In this document: piece by piece, positions 1-11,597 of the stretch
Numbering within the stretch: position 1 is the first letter of the stretch
Layout of the letters: every line of letters begins with the position of its first letter
From: Macrolepiota albuminosa
Taxonomy: Eukaryota; Basidiomycota; Agaricomycetes; Agaricales; Agaricaceae
Assembly (NCBI GenBank): GCA_027475525.1
Contig: JAMWFC010000082.1
Location: 3,040,115-3,104,114, forward strand
Reading direction: 5' to 3'
Length of the DNA stretch: 64,000 nt
Translations under genes and position numbers: made by a program
The notes under the pieces: generated by a model
The model's input: the letters and a program-made list of their open reading frames with translations, nothing else
Told to the model about the DNA's origin: nothing
Databases searched by the model: none

Positions 1-272
1 CAAGTAGTACTGATAGTTCTTGGGCTTGATGGTGTAGAAGGTTACTTGCAGTGCACACTGACTTGATGATGAAATTGATATATTTGAAGGCTTTCAATAA
101 TCTTCCTGAAAGCAGAGGGTTCTCAACAAACTCCAGCCTAAGTGATTCACTCCCTGGGAACCACCGAGCCTTTGCCTATCAATTGCCTGTCTATTCTCTA
201 CTAAACTTGGGCTATTTATACTGTTTTTCTGGTGCACAGACCACTATCTACACATGACTCTTTTGTTGTCAA
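1..272 (-). mobile_element. Partial copia-type LTR (element K), cut by the window edge
   Basis: Read on the minus strand, a purine-rich tract (tggaggctggggag) is followed directly by a sequence starting ttgacaacaaaagag and then a TATA box. This is the usual order of polypurine tract and 3' LTR in Ty1/copia elements. The LTR runs off the left end of the window, so neither its far end nor a target duplication can be checked. It is CpG-poor, so probably old. Confidence 0.45.
212..220 (-). promoter_or_regulatory. TATA box in the partial LTR
   Basis: The minus strand reads tataaatag about 55 bases inside the proposed LTR start, a plausible position for the U3 promoter of a retrotransposon. Assigned from sequence only. 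Confidence 0.4.
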
Positions 273-904
273 CTCCCCAGCCTCCAGAACATATTTGATA
301 GTCCAATTTCCCTTTTGGGAGGCATGTTTCGGTGCCACCAGTTCCACCATTCAACTTCTTGTTCCACCATTCCTCCGGATGTCTCTGATTGCCACTTCCC
401 CATTTGCTTCAGCTCCATTTAGCACAATCCCATTCATAGATCCTTCTTTCCCCTTTTAGCGCTTCCCTGCATTCCATGCTTCTTTTGACATCCCTCCATG
501 CTTCTTTTCCTTTCTCCTTTCAGTTTCCCCTTTTAGTGCTTCCCTGCATTCCATGCTTCTTTTGACATCCCTCCATGCTTCTTTTCCTTTCTCCTTTCAG
601 TCATGTCAAATCAGGCATTGTCAGATCTGATCTTGATCTAGATCATCACAAATTGATCTCATTTTGTCACTTCTGCCAGCTCCCATGCTTCCCCTCCTCA
701 TTACAGTGGTTGGACTATTGTTGAGTGGATAGCTTGAGCTGGTCCCTGCCCTTTGTTCTGTACTGTCTGTGTATTTATTGGGGTGTTTTTAGAGATATAA
801 TTTGTTGAGACTGCTACCAGGAGGCTTACAGTTTTCAGCCTTATGATTAAATGTTTATTTTGACTTCTGGTGCATGTTGTGTCCCTGACTGCTGGTACAG
901 CATC
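273..904 (-). mobile_element. Internal 3' remnant of copia-like element K, no intact ORF
   Basis: The minus strand is purine-rich (agg/gaa repeats) just upstream of the proposed polypurine tract. No conserved copia domain can be read. The right edge is where the B-type LTR similarity begins, near 905. It contains one 77-base duplication. Confidence 0.3.
447..600. repeat. 77-base tandem duplication
   Basis: Two adjacent copies (447-523 and 524-600) with one C/T mismatch. Same period as 24 other duplications in the window; probably assembly overlap. Confidence 0.85.
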
Positions 905-1282
905 ATATCAGTACATAACAAAAAAGTTGTAACCGCTTAAACACCCAGTTACACTTAGCGTTCAAATTGCACTAGCTTTCTCTGACTTTGTCACTAAGTC
1001 AGGCGCTAGCCTTGTTTATCTTGTCTTTATCATTTACGGTGCCACCTACGGGCACATCACGCTGCACTACTCATCTTTTCTTCTATATCTCTGTGTGAAC
1101 TACAACATTTACCGTCTGCCAGGTAGCACCTGAGGCACTATTATTTAGCATGACATTCTATCACCTCTACTCGAGCACACCAGGACTCTCTCAGGACTCC
1201 TCATAACTACGCATACCAAGCACTGGAGATGGTGTTGTACTGCGTATATGTCCAGTGCACCCAACTACAGTTGGCATTATCA
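905..1282 (-). mobile_element. Truncated B-type LTR (B4) inserted in element C pol
   Basis: On the minus strand it starts TGATAATGCCAACTG and is collinear with three longer B copies (36,872-38,002; 57,546-58,628; 60,582-62,119). It breaks off near 905, inside the ttgttatgtac stretch, where copia K sequence begins. It interrupts the pol reading frame of element C. Confidence 0.75.
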
Positions 1283-2103
1283 ACACCAGCCTTAATCTTG
1301 GTCCTAATTATTTGGCAGACCTCAGCTTCGATTCCAGGCAGTAACAGTCTATTGTGTTCTGTCCACGGCATGTGAGGAATGGTTGGGATTACAACAGGCA
1401 GGAAGAAATCTGTACGGAGACTGCCACATTTCAAGTCCTTCCAAGCAAAGACTTTATTTTGCTTAGCAACGAGATCGGTAAGAACATCCAACTCATCTTT
1501 GGTCAAGAATCTGGTATCATGCTCCTTGGTGAACTGTTGCTGGCGCTCAGCGGTAAAATGTCCCGTGGGCTGAAAGGGTGGTGGACTTGGTGATAAGGTT
1601 GGCATGTTGGCAAGAGGGTCGCCAATGATCTGCCACTCAATTCTAAAGATCTCAGGAAAGTGCGTAGCAATGGGTTTTGTTTTAAGAGCAACTGGCTTAT
1701 ATTTCTTTTTGACTTGAACCCCTTTCCTTTTGAGAGCATTAGCTTGGTTATATACAGAGGTAGAAAGGGGAAATGTAGCCTGAGGAGCAGCAAGTCTGAG
1801 AACGGCAGGAGACGAGGCTCTGGAAAGGGTAGTGAGATAAGTATCGGTAGACACAATATTTTGAAATGATTCAGAAGCGGTAAGGTATAAGTACGTAAGA
1901 GAAGAGTCAGTAATGTTTTGGTTTTTCTGGTAAGGCTCAGCATCGGTAGCAAATAAGGTAAATAGAACTTCTTCATCAAGAAAAGTAGTAGACACGACAT
2001 TTACAAGACCAGTATAATAGTCATATTCAAGCGTTAGTGCCACATCTCTGTGATTGTTGCCAATCACCTCCTCGATAGTTTGTGAAAACACCTGTGGAGT
2101 CAT
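1283..2103 (-). pseudogene. Gypsy Pol N-terminal fragment (before RT), element C
   Basis: This open frame encodes the linker between protease and reverse transcriptase of a basidiomycete gypsy Pol. It contains a KYKPVALKTKP segment, a Phe/Trp-rich stretch ending FAWKDL, and an IPHMPWTEHNR block followed by the start of the RT palm region (IKAGV). These are typical of Ty3/gypsy Pol just before the RT fingers. The last 27 or so codons of the open frame come from the inserted LTR B4, so the catalytic RT residues are missing. The family assignment rests on motif recognition; the truncation is seen directly. Confidence 0.65.
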
Positions 2104-2647
2104 TCATTGGCATGTTGGTCGGTAAATTCTGGGGGCTTAGCGCAGACACCTTTTTGTTGTCACTCTAGAGAACGTCAGCACTGTTTGTTGGATTCCAGAA
2201 TTGGGGTCACTAATTGTTAAGGTTGTTTGTCGTCAGTAATGGTCTTGACAACTGATCATGCCAAAACGTCAAAGAGTCTGCTGAGAAGTAAATCATATGC
2301 CAGTGATCACAAAATGTGTATCTGAAGGTAGAAAGTGATGTCACCAAGGGTACAAGGAACATTTTTGGCAAGGCCTAAGGATCTGTCTACTGTACTGTTA
2401 GCGCTCTGGGAAGCACATCGTCAAGTTCATCAACCTTAGCAATGGCTGTTGCCAAGAGTCATTGGAGAGTGACTGCCATCTTGACTTGGTTGCGGACATC
2501 TGGGGCAATACTACAAAGTTCTTCCACTGATAAGGTGACGGTGGTTTTCATGATGCAACTGAAGATGTGGTTTGATTTTTCTATATTGAATATTGGTGCA
2601 GTAGATTGGTAACCACCTTCAGGATGCTTCTCAGGAGCAGCAAAATT

Positions 2648-3019
2648 TCATTGTATAGAAGCATAATATCGGTCAGGGATCCCTGAATAGAGGTGGAGAG
2701 GCGTCAAAGGTGGTTCAGGAGTGGCAGAGGATGAGGATGGTTCTGAGGTTGTAACTGGGGGTGCGGCAGGGGTAGGAGTCAGTAACTTGCTAGTGGAAAG
2801 CATTGGCTTATATCCTTTGAGAGGTTGTTTAGGCTGCTTAACTTCAACCCCATCAAACACCTGATTCTTAAGCAAATCCAATTCCTTCTGTAGCTTAGTG
2901 ATATGTTCTTCCTGTGAAAAAGTAGGGTAGTTGCCAATGCTGTCAAAGTGCAAGACCTCGTGAATCATTTGCTGTTGAGTTGCCTGCTCTGGGTTGGAGT
3001 TGGCATTGCTGGAAAGCAT
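2648..3019 (-). pseudogene. Gag-Pol spacer ORF of element C
   Basis: Open frame of 123 residues lying between the zinc-knuckle-like motif and the Pol fragment. It has a coiled-coil-like stretch (EEHITKLQKELDLLKNQ) and a Pro/Ser/Thr-rich tail, with no catalytic motif. It is probably the spacer between nucleocapsid and protease of the same polyprotein, isolated by decay. The gap 2,104-2,647 continues this region with several stops and no readable domain. Confidence 0.45.
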
Positions 3020-4449
3020 GCCTGTAACGATTTGTCCTGAATTGCGCCTATGCCATTCATCAACTCACTCCTGGAAAGACTTCTTGTCCAGGTAGTTGGG
3101 GATGGTGGTGCCAGTGGTTAGAACTATCTTGCCATTGATAGCCCTTCAAATTCTTCCTTGCCGAATATAATTTTCTAAAGTGGTGCAGTGTCCTCTAGTC
3201 ATTGTATGGCCAATTTCCCCACAAAAGTAGCAAGGGCCAGGCATGGGTACAATAGTGGGTCGGTTAGCAGTGAGGTTGGTTGTGATTATAGTTTCAATGT
3301 GAGTCATGGCAGAAGCGACAGCAGTGGTAACAGCAGCGTTGAGATCCTCTTTCTTAACAAAGTCAGCAACAGAAGGTGGGATGGGAATAATACCATTGGT
3401 TCACTTAGGGGGTGGGCTCATCCTAGTGCATTGCATACCAATGCCAGTGTCCGTTCCCTTGAGAACCCATTTGCTGGCTTCAAAGACGTTGGCAACATTA
3501 TATGGCTCCTCTGGATGATGGGCCTGCTGGACAATTTCTAGGCAACAGCAATGCAAGTCCAAAGTGAAGTCAGGATGCCCTGTTGAAATAAACAATGTTC
3601 CTCATTAAATATAAAGCTTGCCGTTTTGCAGAAGCCATTTAGTGATTTTCTGGAACTTGCAGTAATACATAGAGAATGTGCCAAGCAAAGATGTGCCATT
3701 GTCAAAAGATTCCTGTCCTAGTTTCTGCAACTTGTTTATCATATATCAGGTGGCCTCCTCAGCGCCAGGGTACAACTGAATTACTGCTGTCTTCTAGCCT
3801 TCATATGAGGTGCCTTGGGCTAGAACTGGTGGTATGGCAGGAACAAAGGCAGCAAACTCGGCAAGACCTATCTATATCTCTGCTGTGTCATATGACATGT
3901 ATCTTCCCATGTATTCCTTCATCTGTGTGTGGTTGGTAATTTCACAGTCCCTGAATAAATACTCTAACTCTTTGAAATACTGAGAGAGCTCCTGTGGCTT
4001 AGACTCGTCCCATTTTGGTGCCAAGAAGTGATTGCAGGGTGGCATGTGCTGAACTGGTTGTTCCATGGCGACTGTGATGCCGAGTTCAGTTAGCGGGTGT
4101 GGGGAAGGGGTTCTAAGAATTGGCGATGGGGTAAGAGAAATACCAAGTTGAGAAAGAGGTGTTAAAAGAGTAGTAGGGGTAACAGGTTGTGGTATGGCAA
4201 GTGGCAACGCTAAGAGGTTGTTGGCGCTAAAATTGAGAGAGCATGGGAGGAAATCAGGAAATTTGTCTACAGTGATATTCTGTAGTTCCTGTGTGAGAAA
4301 GAGACCCAGTAAGGCACCAGGTGGTTGTGGGGTTGATGGGTGGAAAGGGGCTATGCCTTCTGCTAACTGCTCTAGCAGACAACGCTTACACTGGAGATGG
4401 GTTTCTGGCAGAATTCTGCTCTAAAGAACTCTTGTAGTGGGCTCCAATT
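3020..4449 (-). pseudogene. Degenerate gag of element C
   Basis: The best open part is 3,872-4,207 (minus, 111 residues): a Pro/Thr-rich head followed by PKWDESKPQELSQYFKELEYLF, a pattern typical of the start of the gypsy capsid in basidiomycetes. Near 3,240-3,190 the minus strand encodes CYFCGEIGHTMTRGHC, a zinc-knuckle-like Cys-x2-Cys-x4-His-x6-Cys. Stops and shifts separate these pieces. Plus-strand ORFs over 3,188-3,595 are shadows. Confidence 0.55.
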
Positions 4450-5352
4450 TGATGATGCCCAGAGTTTGGTCAGTAACAAATGTAGTAATAGTGTTACTGT
4501 GCCACAAGCTTGCATTGGGCATGCTAAAAGTAATGAGGGGAGTCCTGGGCAGGTCTCAGAGAATGCACCTATGAAAATAAGGTAAAGTCTGAAAGGGGTT
4601 GGCAAGTGTCAAGCGCTAAGGTAAAAGCGCCTATGGAAGAAGCAGTAAGTGAACACGGCAATGTAAGTGGCAAGAACACAGTAAGCTTAGCAAAGTCTAA
4701 GTGTTGTTAAAATGCCTGCCATAGCTGCAAGGCACGAGTATGTCGAGGGCTAGCAATAGTCTGCAACTGCTGATGACTTCGATGTTGCCAACCATAAATG
4801 AGATTTAGACCATAAGGGAGACTGGAGTAAGGGGGGCAGGAAACTCTGTTCTGCTGTTCCATGTACAAGTTGGTAAGTACTTTTATACTACAAGGAGTTC
4901 ACCATTGCCAAGTGACTAATAACGCCAAAGCGCAGTAAACTAGAAAATTTTATAGAGATGGCTCCAACAGTTTCAAATTCCTACCGTCCATTCAAGACAC
5001 TTAGTAATGCCAGGCAGCAGATCGTGATGCTAAATCATCAATCCATCAATCTTCTGTTTGTCCAGAATACTAAGTGATGTCAGATGCCAAGGTCAAACAC
5101 CAAGCTATCCATCAGTTTTTGATAAATCATGAGTCTTCCTGCTAAGCGCTGTCATCAGTAACTGATGCCATCTGTCAGTTGTCATTCTGTCTGCCATTGG
5201 CACTATCATTGATCAGATCTGCTTCTTGCCATGTGCGGCTGTCAAATATTGCCAAAATTGGTTAATTAGCATGTGCAAAGATATCCTGAGCCAGTGCCAT
5301 GTTTCCATAGCCTGCCGTTGATGCGCTGATCCTGTATTGTCAGGTTCCGCTA

Positions 5353-5506
5353 AGTTGGGGGCTTTCTGAGAAAGCAATGCCCTTACGATGCAGACTTGAC
5401 CTACGAATACTCGGGTGTCTGGAACTCCGAGTTGGGGGCTTTCTGAGAAAGCAATGCCCTTACGATGCAGACTTGACCTACGAATACTCGGGTGTCTGGA
5501 ACTCCG
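5353..5506. repeat. 77-base tandem duplication in E1
   Basis: Exact copies 5,353-5,429 and 5,430-5,506; E2 has a single copy. Confidence 0.95.
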
Positions 5507-6090
5507 GAGCTAGGACTCCGGGGTTCAAGACGAGGACAGGGGTAATCCCAGGAGAGGGGACTAGAGTCCGGGGGTTTGGGGTTGGAGGTAACTGAGAGCT
5601 AGAGGGGGTTGAGTCGTGAACCGGAGGTTCTAAGACGAGACCAAGTTAGTAAATCAAGAGTCGCGAAGTGCGTACCAAAACTTAGAGCACGCGAATACTT
5701 AGGCGTGCCAGTCGAAGCGTACCAATCAAGGCGTACCAGTCAAGCAAAGGGCACGCAATAACCAAAGTAAAGCAAAGTAACAGTGTATGTAATATCAAGA
5801 CTACCGAATACAACAGGGAACTGTGCTATAAGTACTATGGGACCGGGTCTCGGGGTTCCAGGGTGTCTGAGATGGGTTCCGGGGGTCATTGAGTAGCGGC
5901 AGGGGCTGTATACCGGGATTGCGCGTGTGGGGCACGCGATCAATTGGCGTGGACGGAGTTGTGATGCGTGATGCGTGATGGCCAGGAACGATCCGCGTGA
6001 TCCAATCGCTGATTGGGGCTGGTGGCGGCTGATGGCGGTCCTTGATGCGCGTGATGGTGGTGTCGGCGGTCATGATGGCGGGGCGTGTCT

Positions 6091-6244
6091 TGTGGGGTCG
6101 GAGGGAGGGTCCCGGGGGTTGTTCCGGGGGTGTCCCGGGGTGGATCCGGAGGGGAGGGGTCGTGACATGTGGGGTCGGAGGGAGGGTCCCGGGGGTTGTT
6201 CCGGGGGTGTCCCGGGGTGGATCCGGAGGGGAGGGGTCGTGACA
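6091..6244. repeat. 77-base tandem duplication at the end of E1
   Basis: Exact copies 6,091-6,167 and 6,168-6,244, each containing the LTR terminus. Confidence 0.95.
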
Positions 6245-6261
6245 TGTATGAGGTCCTATCA

Positions 6262-7690
6262 CCACATCAGTGCCCCACATCTCCTATGCATTGATGGCCT
6301 CCACCAAAGCAACTAAACTGGGCTGAACCACTATCTATATAGTTAAAAACACCACCAATACTCTGACATTTGCAGACTCTGGAGCAAATAACTATTGTTT
6401 TGTGGACTGTGAGCTTTTCTTATTGTATGAAACCTTATCTGTTCCTTATGAAGGCCTGGCAGCATTGAAGGACTCTATGTTCCACATTATTAAATAAGGA
6501 GTAGTAAAGAAAAACAGTCAATACCTCACAGAGAGTCACAGAATTAGTTTTCAATAACATACTGCACACACCTAACCTTGCTACAAACCTAATCTTGATT
6601 GCTTGTTTTAATAATGCTAGTTTCCAGATAATATTTAGCCAGGAGAAGGTAGTATTCAAGGACAGCAAAGGAAGAGAAGTCTTGGTAAAAAAGGGATGAG
6701 ACTGAATGTACTGACTAGATGTCTTGAAATCACAGCCAGCCCAAACTCCAAGCTATAGTTGCTTCATTACTCAACCACTCTTTTGACCTAAATGGATGGC
6801 ATTGTCATTTTGCACATCCTGGAGTTGAGAGTATCAAGATGCTGGCCCAAGAGCAAATAGTTGATGGCCTTACCATACTAGGGGAAATAGAGGTTAAAGA
6901 AATCTGCAAAGACTGTATGTATGGCAAGCATACAGCCTGCCTCTATGATAGTGAAACTTAAGTCAAACAGCATGCAACCATGTGCACACACATTGATTTA
7001 TAGGGACTAGCCACAGTCACTTCTCTTGGAGGAGCCTCATATTTTATGCTAGTTGCAGATGGCAGAACAGCAAGACTCACATTTTTTTCTGTTTTAAAAA
7101 AATGCTGAAACTACTCTGCCAGCCTTCAAGGTGTATCACATCCAACCAGAGAGGCAGACAGGAAAGAAGCTCATGAAGGCCAGGGTAGATATTGACAGAA
7201 AATGAGTCAATAAGATGTGGAACACCTATTGCACTAACCACAGAATCATACTTGTCCCCAAAATGGATATGCTGAACAATGCATCCAAACAGTGATTGAA
7301 GGCATCCAGTGTGTTCTTGCTGAGAGCAAACTGCCAAAAAGCCTATGGGCAGAGGCTGCTGCAACTATCATTTATACCAGAAATCAACTTTCTTCTGCCA
7401 GACACCCAGGTACAGTCTCAGAACAGTTATGATCAGGGAAAAAGCAAAGTGCGACACACCTCCACCTGTTTGAATGCATGGCATTTGCTAAAATCCCTGA
7501 GGAGCTCATCAAATCTAAGCTAGATCCAAGATCAGTGAAGTATATGTTTGTCAGATACACTGATAACAAATGTAAACTGTTCAATCAAGAGTCAAGATCC
7601 ATTGTGACATATTGTGATGTCATTTTTGAGAAGGAGGAGAAATTGGTTTTATTTGTTTTAAGGACTTATTTTGGGTTGTATGCTTGAGCA
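6262..7690 (+). pseudogene. Decayed Ty1/copia protease-integrase region (element J)
   Basis: Pieces of a copia Pol can be read in order with several frame changes. Around 6,360 comes the protease start (ADSGANNY, with the DSG active-site triplet). Around 6,785-6,950 comes the GAG-pre-integrase zinc region (HCHFAHPGVESIKML followed by CKDCMYGKHT). From 6,980 to 7,640 come the integrase core and its C-terminal part, ending near CDVIFEKEE. No RT or RNase H follows and no LTRs were found. The region is strongly CpG-depleted. Clearly dead. Confidence 0.75.
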
Positions 7691-8332
7691 AATTGTGTCC
7701 TAAGTCCTACAGTACAATAAGGAGTGGTAATTATGGACACACTCAGTAAGTACTCCAGCCAAACACTTTTTCAAGCATGCTAGTTATGCCTTGTAGCTAT
7801 TTTACTACAATTTGATCTTTCTGGTGTTCATACTACTTCCTACTATGAGTTTCTAACACATCTGCTGCTAATGTGCCTTCCTAATTATCTAAACCCAGCT
7901 ACACTCAGCAATGCTTGCTCCAAAGAGCCAAGGCTCCATGACTCTAACCTCCTCTAGTCCCAGACAATTATTTTCAAAAGTGCTGTCTCCCCTACTCTTT
8001 TTTCAGCAATAATTCAGATCAGCAGACCCATGAGACAGAGTCTATGAACCTCTAGCTGATTTCAATTAAATGGGCCATACAGTACTTTGGCAGCCTGGGC
8101 TATAATGCTATTTGACATTCTATTTTCCTTGCCTACCTGTGCCACAGCTTGCTTGGTCAGCAAGTTGCCTCTTCCAATTCCACTGCACTAGGGAACCCCT
8201 CCCTTTTCCTGGTTGGACACAAGACTAATGGTCACATTGCTTCATTATGTCATGTGCTGATTCATTGCTCACATTTGGCCTGCACAACAAAGCCTCCCTA
8301 GTCAGCATGTGTAAGCAGTGGCTTCCCAGTGG
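7691..8332. other. CpG-poor repeat-derived spacer, no gene seen
   Basis: No open frame of note and no recognisable domain. Composition is the same as the decayed copia sequence to the left, so probably further mobile-element debris. Confidence 0.4.
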
Positions 8333-8640
8333 TGATGATGCCAACTGTAGTTGGGTGCACTAGATGTTAGACAGTACAACACCATCTCTAGCACCTGGCA
8401 TGTGTAGCATGTGAGGAGTTCTGACAGGGTCCTGGTGTGCTTGAGCAAATATGATAAGATGATGCACTAGATAATAGCACTCTAGATGCTACCTAGCAAA
8501 CTGTAAGCTCCATAGCTTGGGCAAAGATATTGTAAAGAGAAGTGGAATGAAACATTACTTCTTTATACTTCTGATTGAGGTGCCTCAACAAATAGCAGTG
8601 CCTAATGCTAACCCCTTTTGGAATTGATTACAACAGACTG
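8333..8640 (+). mobile_element. Old, internally deleted B-type LTR fragment
   Basis: Starts TGATGATGCCAACTG and follows the first 200 or so bases of the B LTR. It then jumps to a later B segment (cttctgattgaggtgcctcaa), so the middle is deleted. The far end is unclear, and 8,641-8,849 holds nothing recognisable. Confidence 0.6.
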
Positions 8641-8849
8641 AGAACACTGAGAAGACTAATACTTGATTAAATGTAAGAGCTGGGTGTTTACATTCAATAG
8701 TAGTTTATTAAAGAATCCATATACTACATAACCAGGTATTTGTGTTAAGCAGTAAAGAACACAAAAACACCCAGAAGTGAAAATAATCTAATGGATCACA
8801 TGATGTACTATGTAGATACTAAGCCATAAGTCCTCAACATATCTTGACC

Positions 8850-9290
8850 TGGAGAGCACCTTTTGGCACATCCTCCAGTAACACTACATTGATATAGTAA
8901 TGGCCCTCCAGTTGCTTATCCCAACATGAGCATCAGGATTGTGAGGCCTTTGCCTCTAATAGGTGTGCACTGACACCCCTAGAATTCTGCTCCCCAAAAT
9001 ACATGGTAGATACCATGAAATCAGGTTACAAAGGTGTGACCTCAGAAGCACCATTGGCCAAGTACAGCTGAAGCAGGAACATCATCATAGGGGAGGATGT
9101 CTTGCTCCAGGACAGCTTCCCAGCTAGTGATTGAAATGCTCAATCAAGTCAAGTAGGATGGCATGTCCACCACTCCTTGTCAACATGCCTTTTTGCTAGA
9201 GTCAGTTTTCTGACTTGGTAGGGTTGCCTGCTGCTTGCCAGCAGAAGACAAGGCAAGAAAATCTGTTTTGTGTTCAAAGTCCAAAAAAAA
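8850..9290 (-). pseudogene. Old fragment of the A-type ORF3
   Basis: Aligns with the middle of ORF3 in A2 (about 35,020-35,350 joined directly to 38,362-38,450). Because it lacks the insertion that A2 carries there, it preserves the empty target site of solo LTR D, at about 9,145-9,160 (gcatgtcc). It is heavily C-to-T/G-to-A decayed. No neighbouring pol or LTR from the same copy was found. Confidence 0.6.
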
Positions 9291-9460
9291 ATTATAAATT
9301 AATGAGTAGAATAAATCATAGGCTAAGCACATAGCCAAAAGCACAATCAACTCATTTGAACATTTCTGACATTGGTAGAGGAGGGCTCAAGCTAGATGTG
9401 GCACAACGATGTTAATTTATAGCAACACAATGATTGATGGTTGTGACATACAACTTAGTG

Positions 9461-11597
9461 TTAGAACCCACGCTTAGCCTCATCCCGAAATTCTTGTCTC
9501 TGATTGGAGTCAATTGCAACTTTTCTTGTTGTATCAACCTTAATAGAAACATCAGGCATGTTCTGTACATATATGAAACATGAAATTTTGTCAGAGAGAG
9601 AAGCAAAGGTACTTACCCTCCTTGAGAAAAAGATACGACGTTTTGGTAATTCTGGTAAAGAAATGCTTGTGCTTTGGATACCATTGGCAGAGCCACGTAT
9701 CATTTCTCGAGCGTTTAGTGTTGCAAGGAGACAGTTTGAATAGACTAAAGCAAGGTTGAAGTTATTAGAGGTTTTATTCTTGTGATCAAGAAGTGATGAC
9801 TGACGCCGGCCAATACAGAAAAAGAAGGTCATGAACAAGAAAGTGTCACTCGCAACAACAATCTTGGAAGTCAAATTTGTCAAACGATCTTCATGCAAGA
9901 TGGACAGGGGAAGAATATATGGAAACTCACAGAAATTAACGACGCCACAGCAAATAGACTGCGGGTTGATCAACACACAGCCAGATTCACAAAATTTCTC
10001 CAGATACTAACCTTGTCAGAAATCCAGTGTTCACCGTGAAGAGTATCTATTAATCATTAAGCAGCATCCACTATATCCTTGAGGATACACACTTACTAAT
10101 TTGTTGATCATTGTGTCTGACCTACTTGGATTAATGATATTGAAAACAACCATGGGAGGAAGGATGGCGTACCGACGGAAGCCTGTTCGTGATTGATGGA
10201 GCAGAACACACAGGGTTAATGCAATAAGAAGATCCCCTGCTGCTGCAAGGGCATTGACAGAAATTGATAGCGGCTGAATGGGTGTGAAATACAGGTAACC
10301 TAAGGTATTGGATTGATGTACCTTAACCTTCTCGAGGTCAGTCAAACTTTCCAATCGGAGTCTGGACCAAATGTCAGGTTGCAGAACTAAAACAGCTGGA
10401 AACTGAAATTTGAACGAACGCAAAGACGGTGTAGGCTGATTAATGCAGTGGAATGAGCCTTATTTGACAGAAGCAGACACACAATTTACCGATAACGCAA
10501 GCTACAGGAGAAAAACTCTCAGAACAGCGGTAAACTGAAGAAATGGGATATATACCAAATTCAGCTGCAACGAGAAGACCCTGAGATATAAGTACAAAGA
10601 TTGAATCATCAGAAGGGATATATATGCGACATGTCATGACGCACAATCACACTCGTAAGCCAAATGTTTCTGTTACTCACTGTAATGACAGCGTGAGGAT
10701 TTTGAAGGAAAGGTCTCTTGGATGAGAAACTTACACCTCCATACCCTGAGTGTCAGGAAGCTGAACGACAGCAGCATTAGTAAGGATTGACATTTGGCAA
10801 GTCAGAACGTGTACCTTTGTACAAACAATGTTGTGAATCCCTATGACGGACATATACCCCCTCGGTCAGCAGCAAATGGGTCGATGATCAGCGTAACTCA
10901 CATTGAATAAAACCTCGACCTTAGCAGAAAATTTCCAATTGAACTCCATGAATTGTTGAATGTAAATGAATGACATACAACCAGACTCCTATGAAGATCG
11001 GAAGTTGTCAGACGACATTATGTCAGAAAATCGCTAAGAAGAGACGCGCACCAGACAATCTTAATTAGAAAGGGTGGATCATTGTAGTTCGTTATTACAT
11101 AGACATAAACTACAATGGGGGGACGGTCAACAATTGTAACTGAACAGTATGAAACGAACCTTACCTGTGTGAGATATTAATATTTGGTGCAATGTGTCAA
11201 ATGTCATGACGGCAGTGACCTTGGAAAGAATATCAGCTCCAGGGCTCTGGGGTAAAAACAGACCTTTGGACCTTACCAGTAACTTGATAGGCCACATGTC
11301 ATTCTGATGGGTGAAATAATACCAGGCTTGGACGAATAAGACTGTAGAGGACTGCATAGATGGACATTGACGGCAGAATTACTTGAGCAGCCTTACCTCC
11401 GAGCATCCTACCAGACATAACAGGTTAATGATACATCAAAGCTTTTCTGATGACTTACGCTGCGGCAACAACGACGCCAATGTATGCTGCTCCCATGCTG
11501 AAAGAATCTATGATTAATATGAAGATCATAACTGATGAAATCCCGCTAACGTTTTATCCAGAGCAAGCGGTGGTGTAGCCATTACCATAGGTGTCAT
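9461..11597 (-). CDS. DUF6534-type seven-helix membrane protein, multi-exon
   Basis: Host gene read across many short introns. Start ATG at 11,597-11,595. The first four exons are in consistent phase: 11,551-11,597, 11,459-11,497, 11,397-11,407 (only 11 bases) and 11,277-11,341. They give LALDKT then MGAAYIGVVVAAA and FVQAWYYFTHQNDMWPIK. Later exons give FDTLHQILISHT, VEVLFNVH, FLTLRVWR, LSISVNALAAAGDLLIALTL, LHQSRTGFRR, SDTMINKL, ASDTFLFMTFFFCIGRR, SNCLLATLNAR and a C-terminal tail with its stop at 9,461-9,463. This order matches the agaricomycete DUF6534 family of predicted multi-helix plasma-membrane proteins of unknown function. One splice junction after KIVW (around 11,040) could not be settled, so intactness is not proven. 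CpG content is normal, unlike the flanking repeats. Confidence 0.8.

Larger units (their letters stand above)
5338..6244 (+). mobile_element. Solo LTR E1 with target duplication TGTAT
   Basis: Begins TGTCAGG and ends CGTGACA (inverted TGTCA/TGACA ends). It is flanked by tgtat at 5,333-5,337 and 6,245-6,249, a perfect 5-base target duplication. A related copy in the opposite orientation (E2) is at 41,945-42,685. It is G+C-rich and carries two 77-base duplications; without them it would be 753 bases, close to the 741 of E2. No internal coding region, so it is a solo LTR. Confidence 0.85.
1283..6261 (-). mobile_element. Ty3/gypsy element C, 5' half (LTR, gag, start of pol)
   Basis: Minus-strand element consisting of the 5' LTR (4,450-6,261, split by E1), a gag region with a zinc-knuckle-like motif, and the protease-RT linker of pol. 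Pol is cut at 1,283 by LTR B4, and the rest is not present in the window. Two related solo LTRs (C1 at 35,360 and C2 at 59,089) confirm the LTR ends TGATAGG...CATCA. Internal stops and frame breaks show that it is dead. Confidence 0.7.
4450..6261 (-). mobile_element. 5' LTR of element C, split by solo LTR E1
   Basis: The plus strand starts TGATGATGCCC and ends CCTATCA; on the minus strand this reads TGATAGG-like to CATCA. Removing E1 and its 5-base target copy leaves about 900 bases, close to the 934 and 938 bases of C1 and C2. Both arms align with those copies, so the split is clear. Confidence 0.75.

Noticed and set aside
3188..3595. Overlapping plus-strand ORFs of 70-117 codons
   Set aside because: They lie opposite the gag region of element C and show no domain; shadows.
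5801..6316. Several overlapping 100-160 codon ORFs rich in Pro, Gly and His
   Set aside because: They lie in the G+C-rich solo LTR E1 and repeat its 77-base duplication; compositional ORFs.
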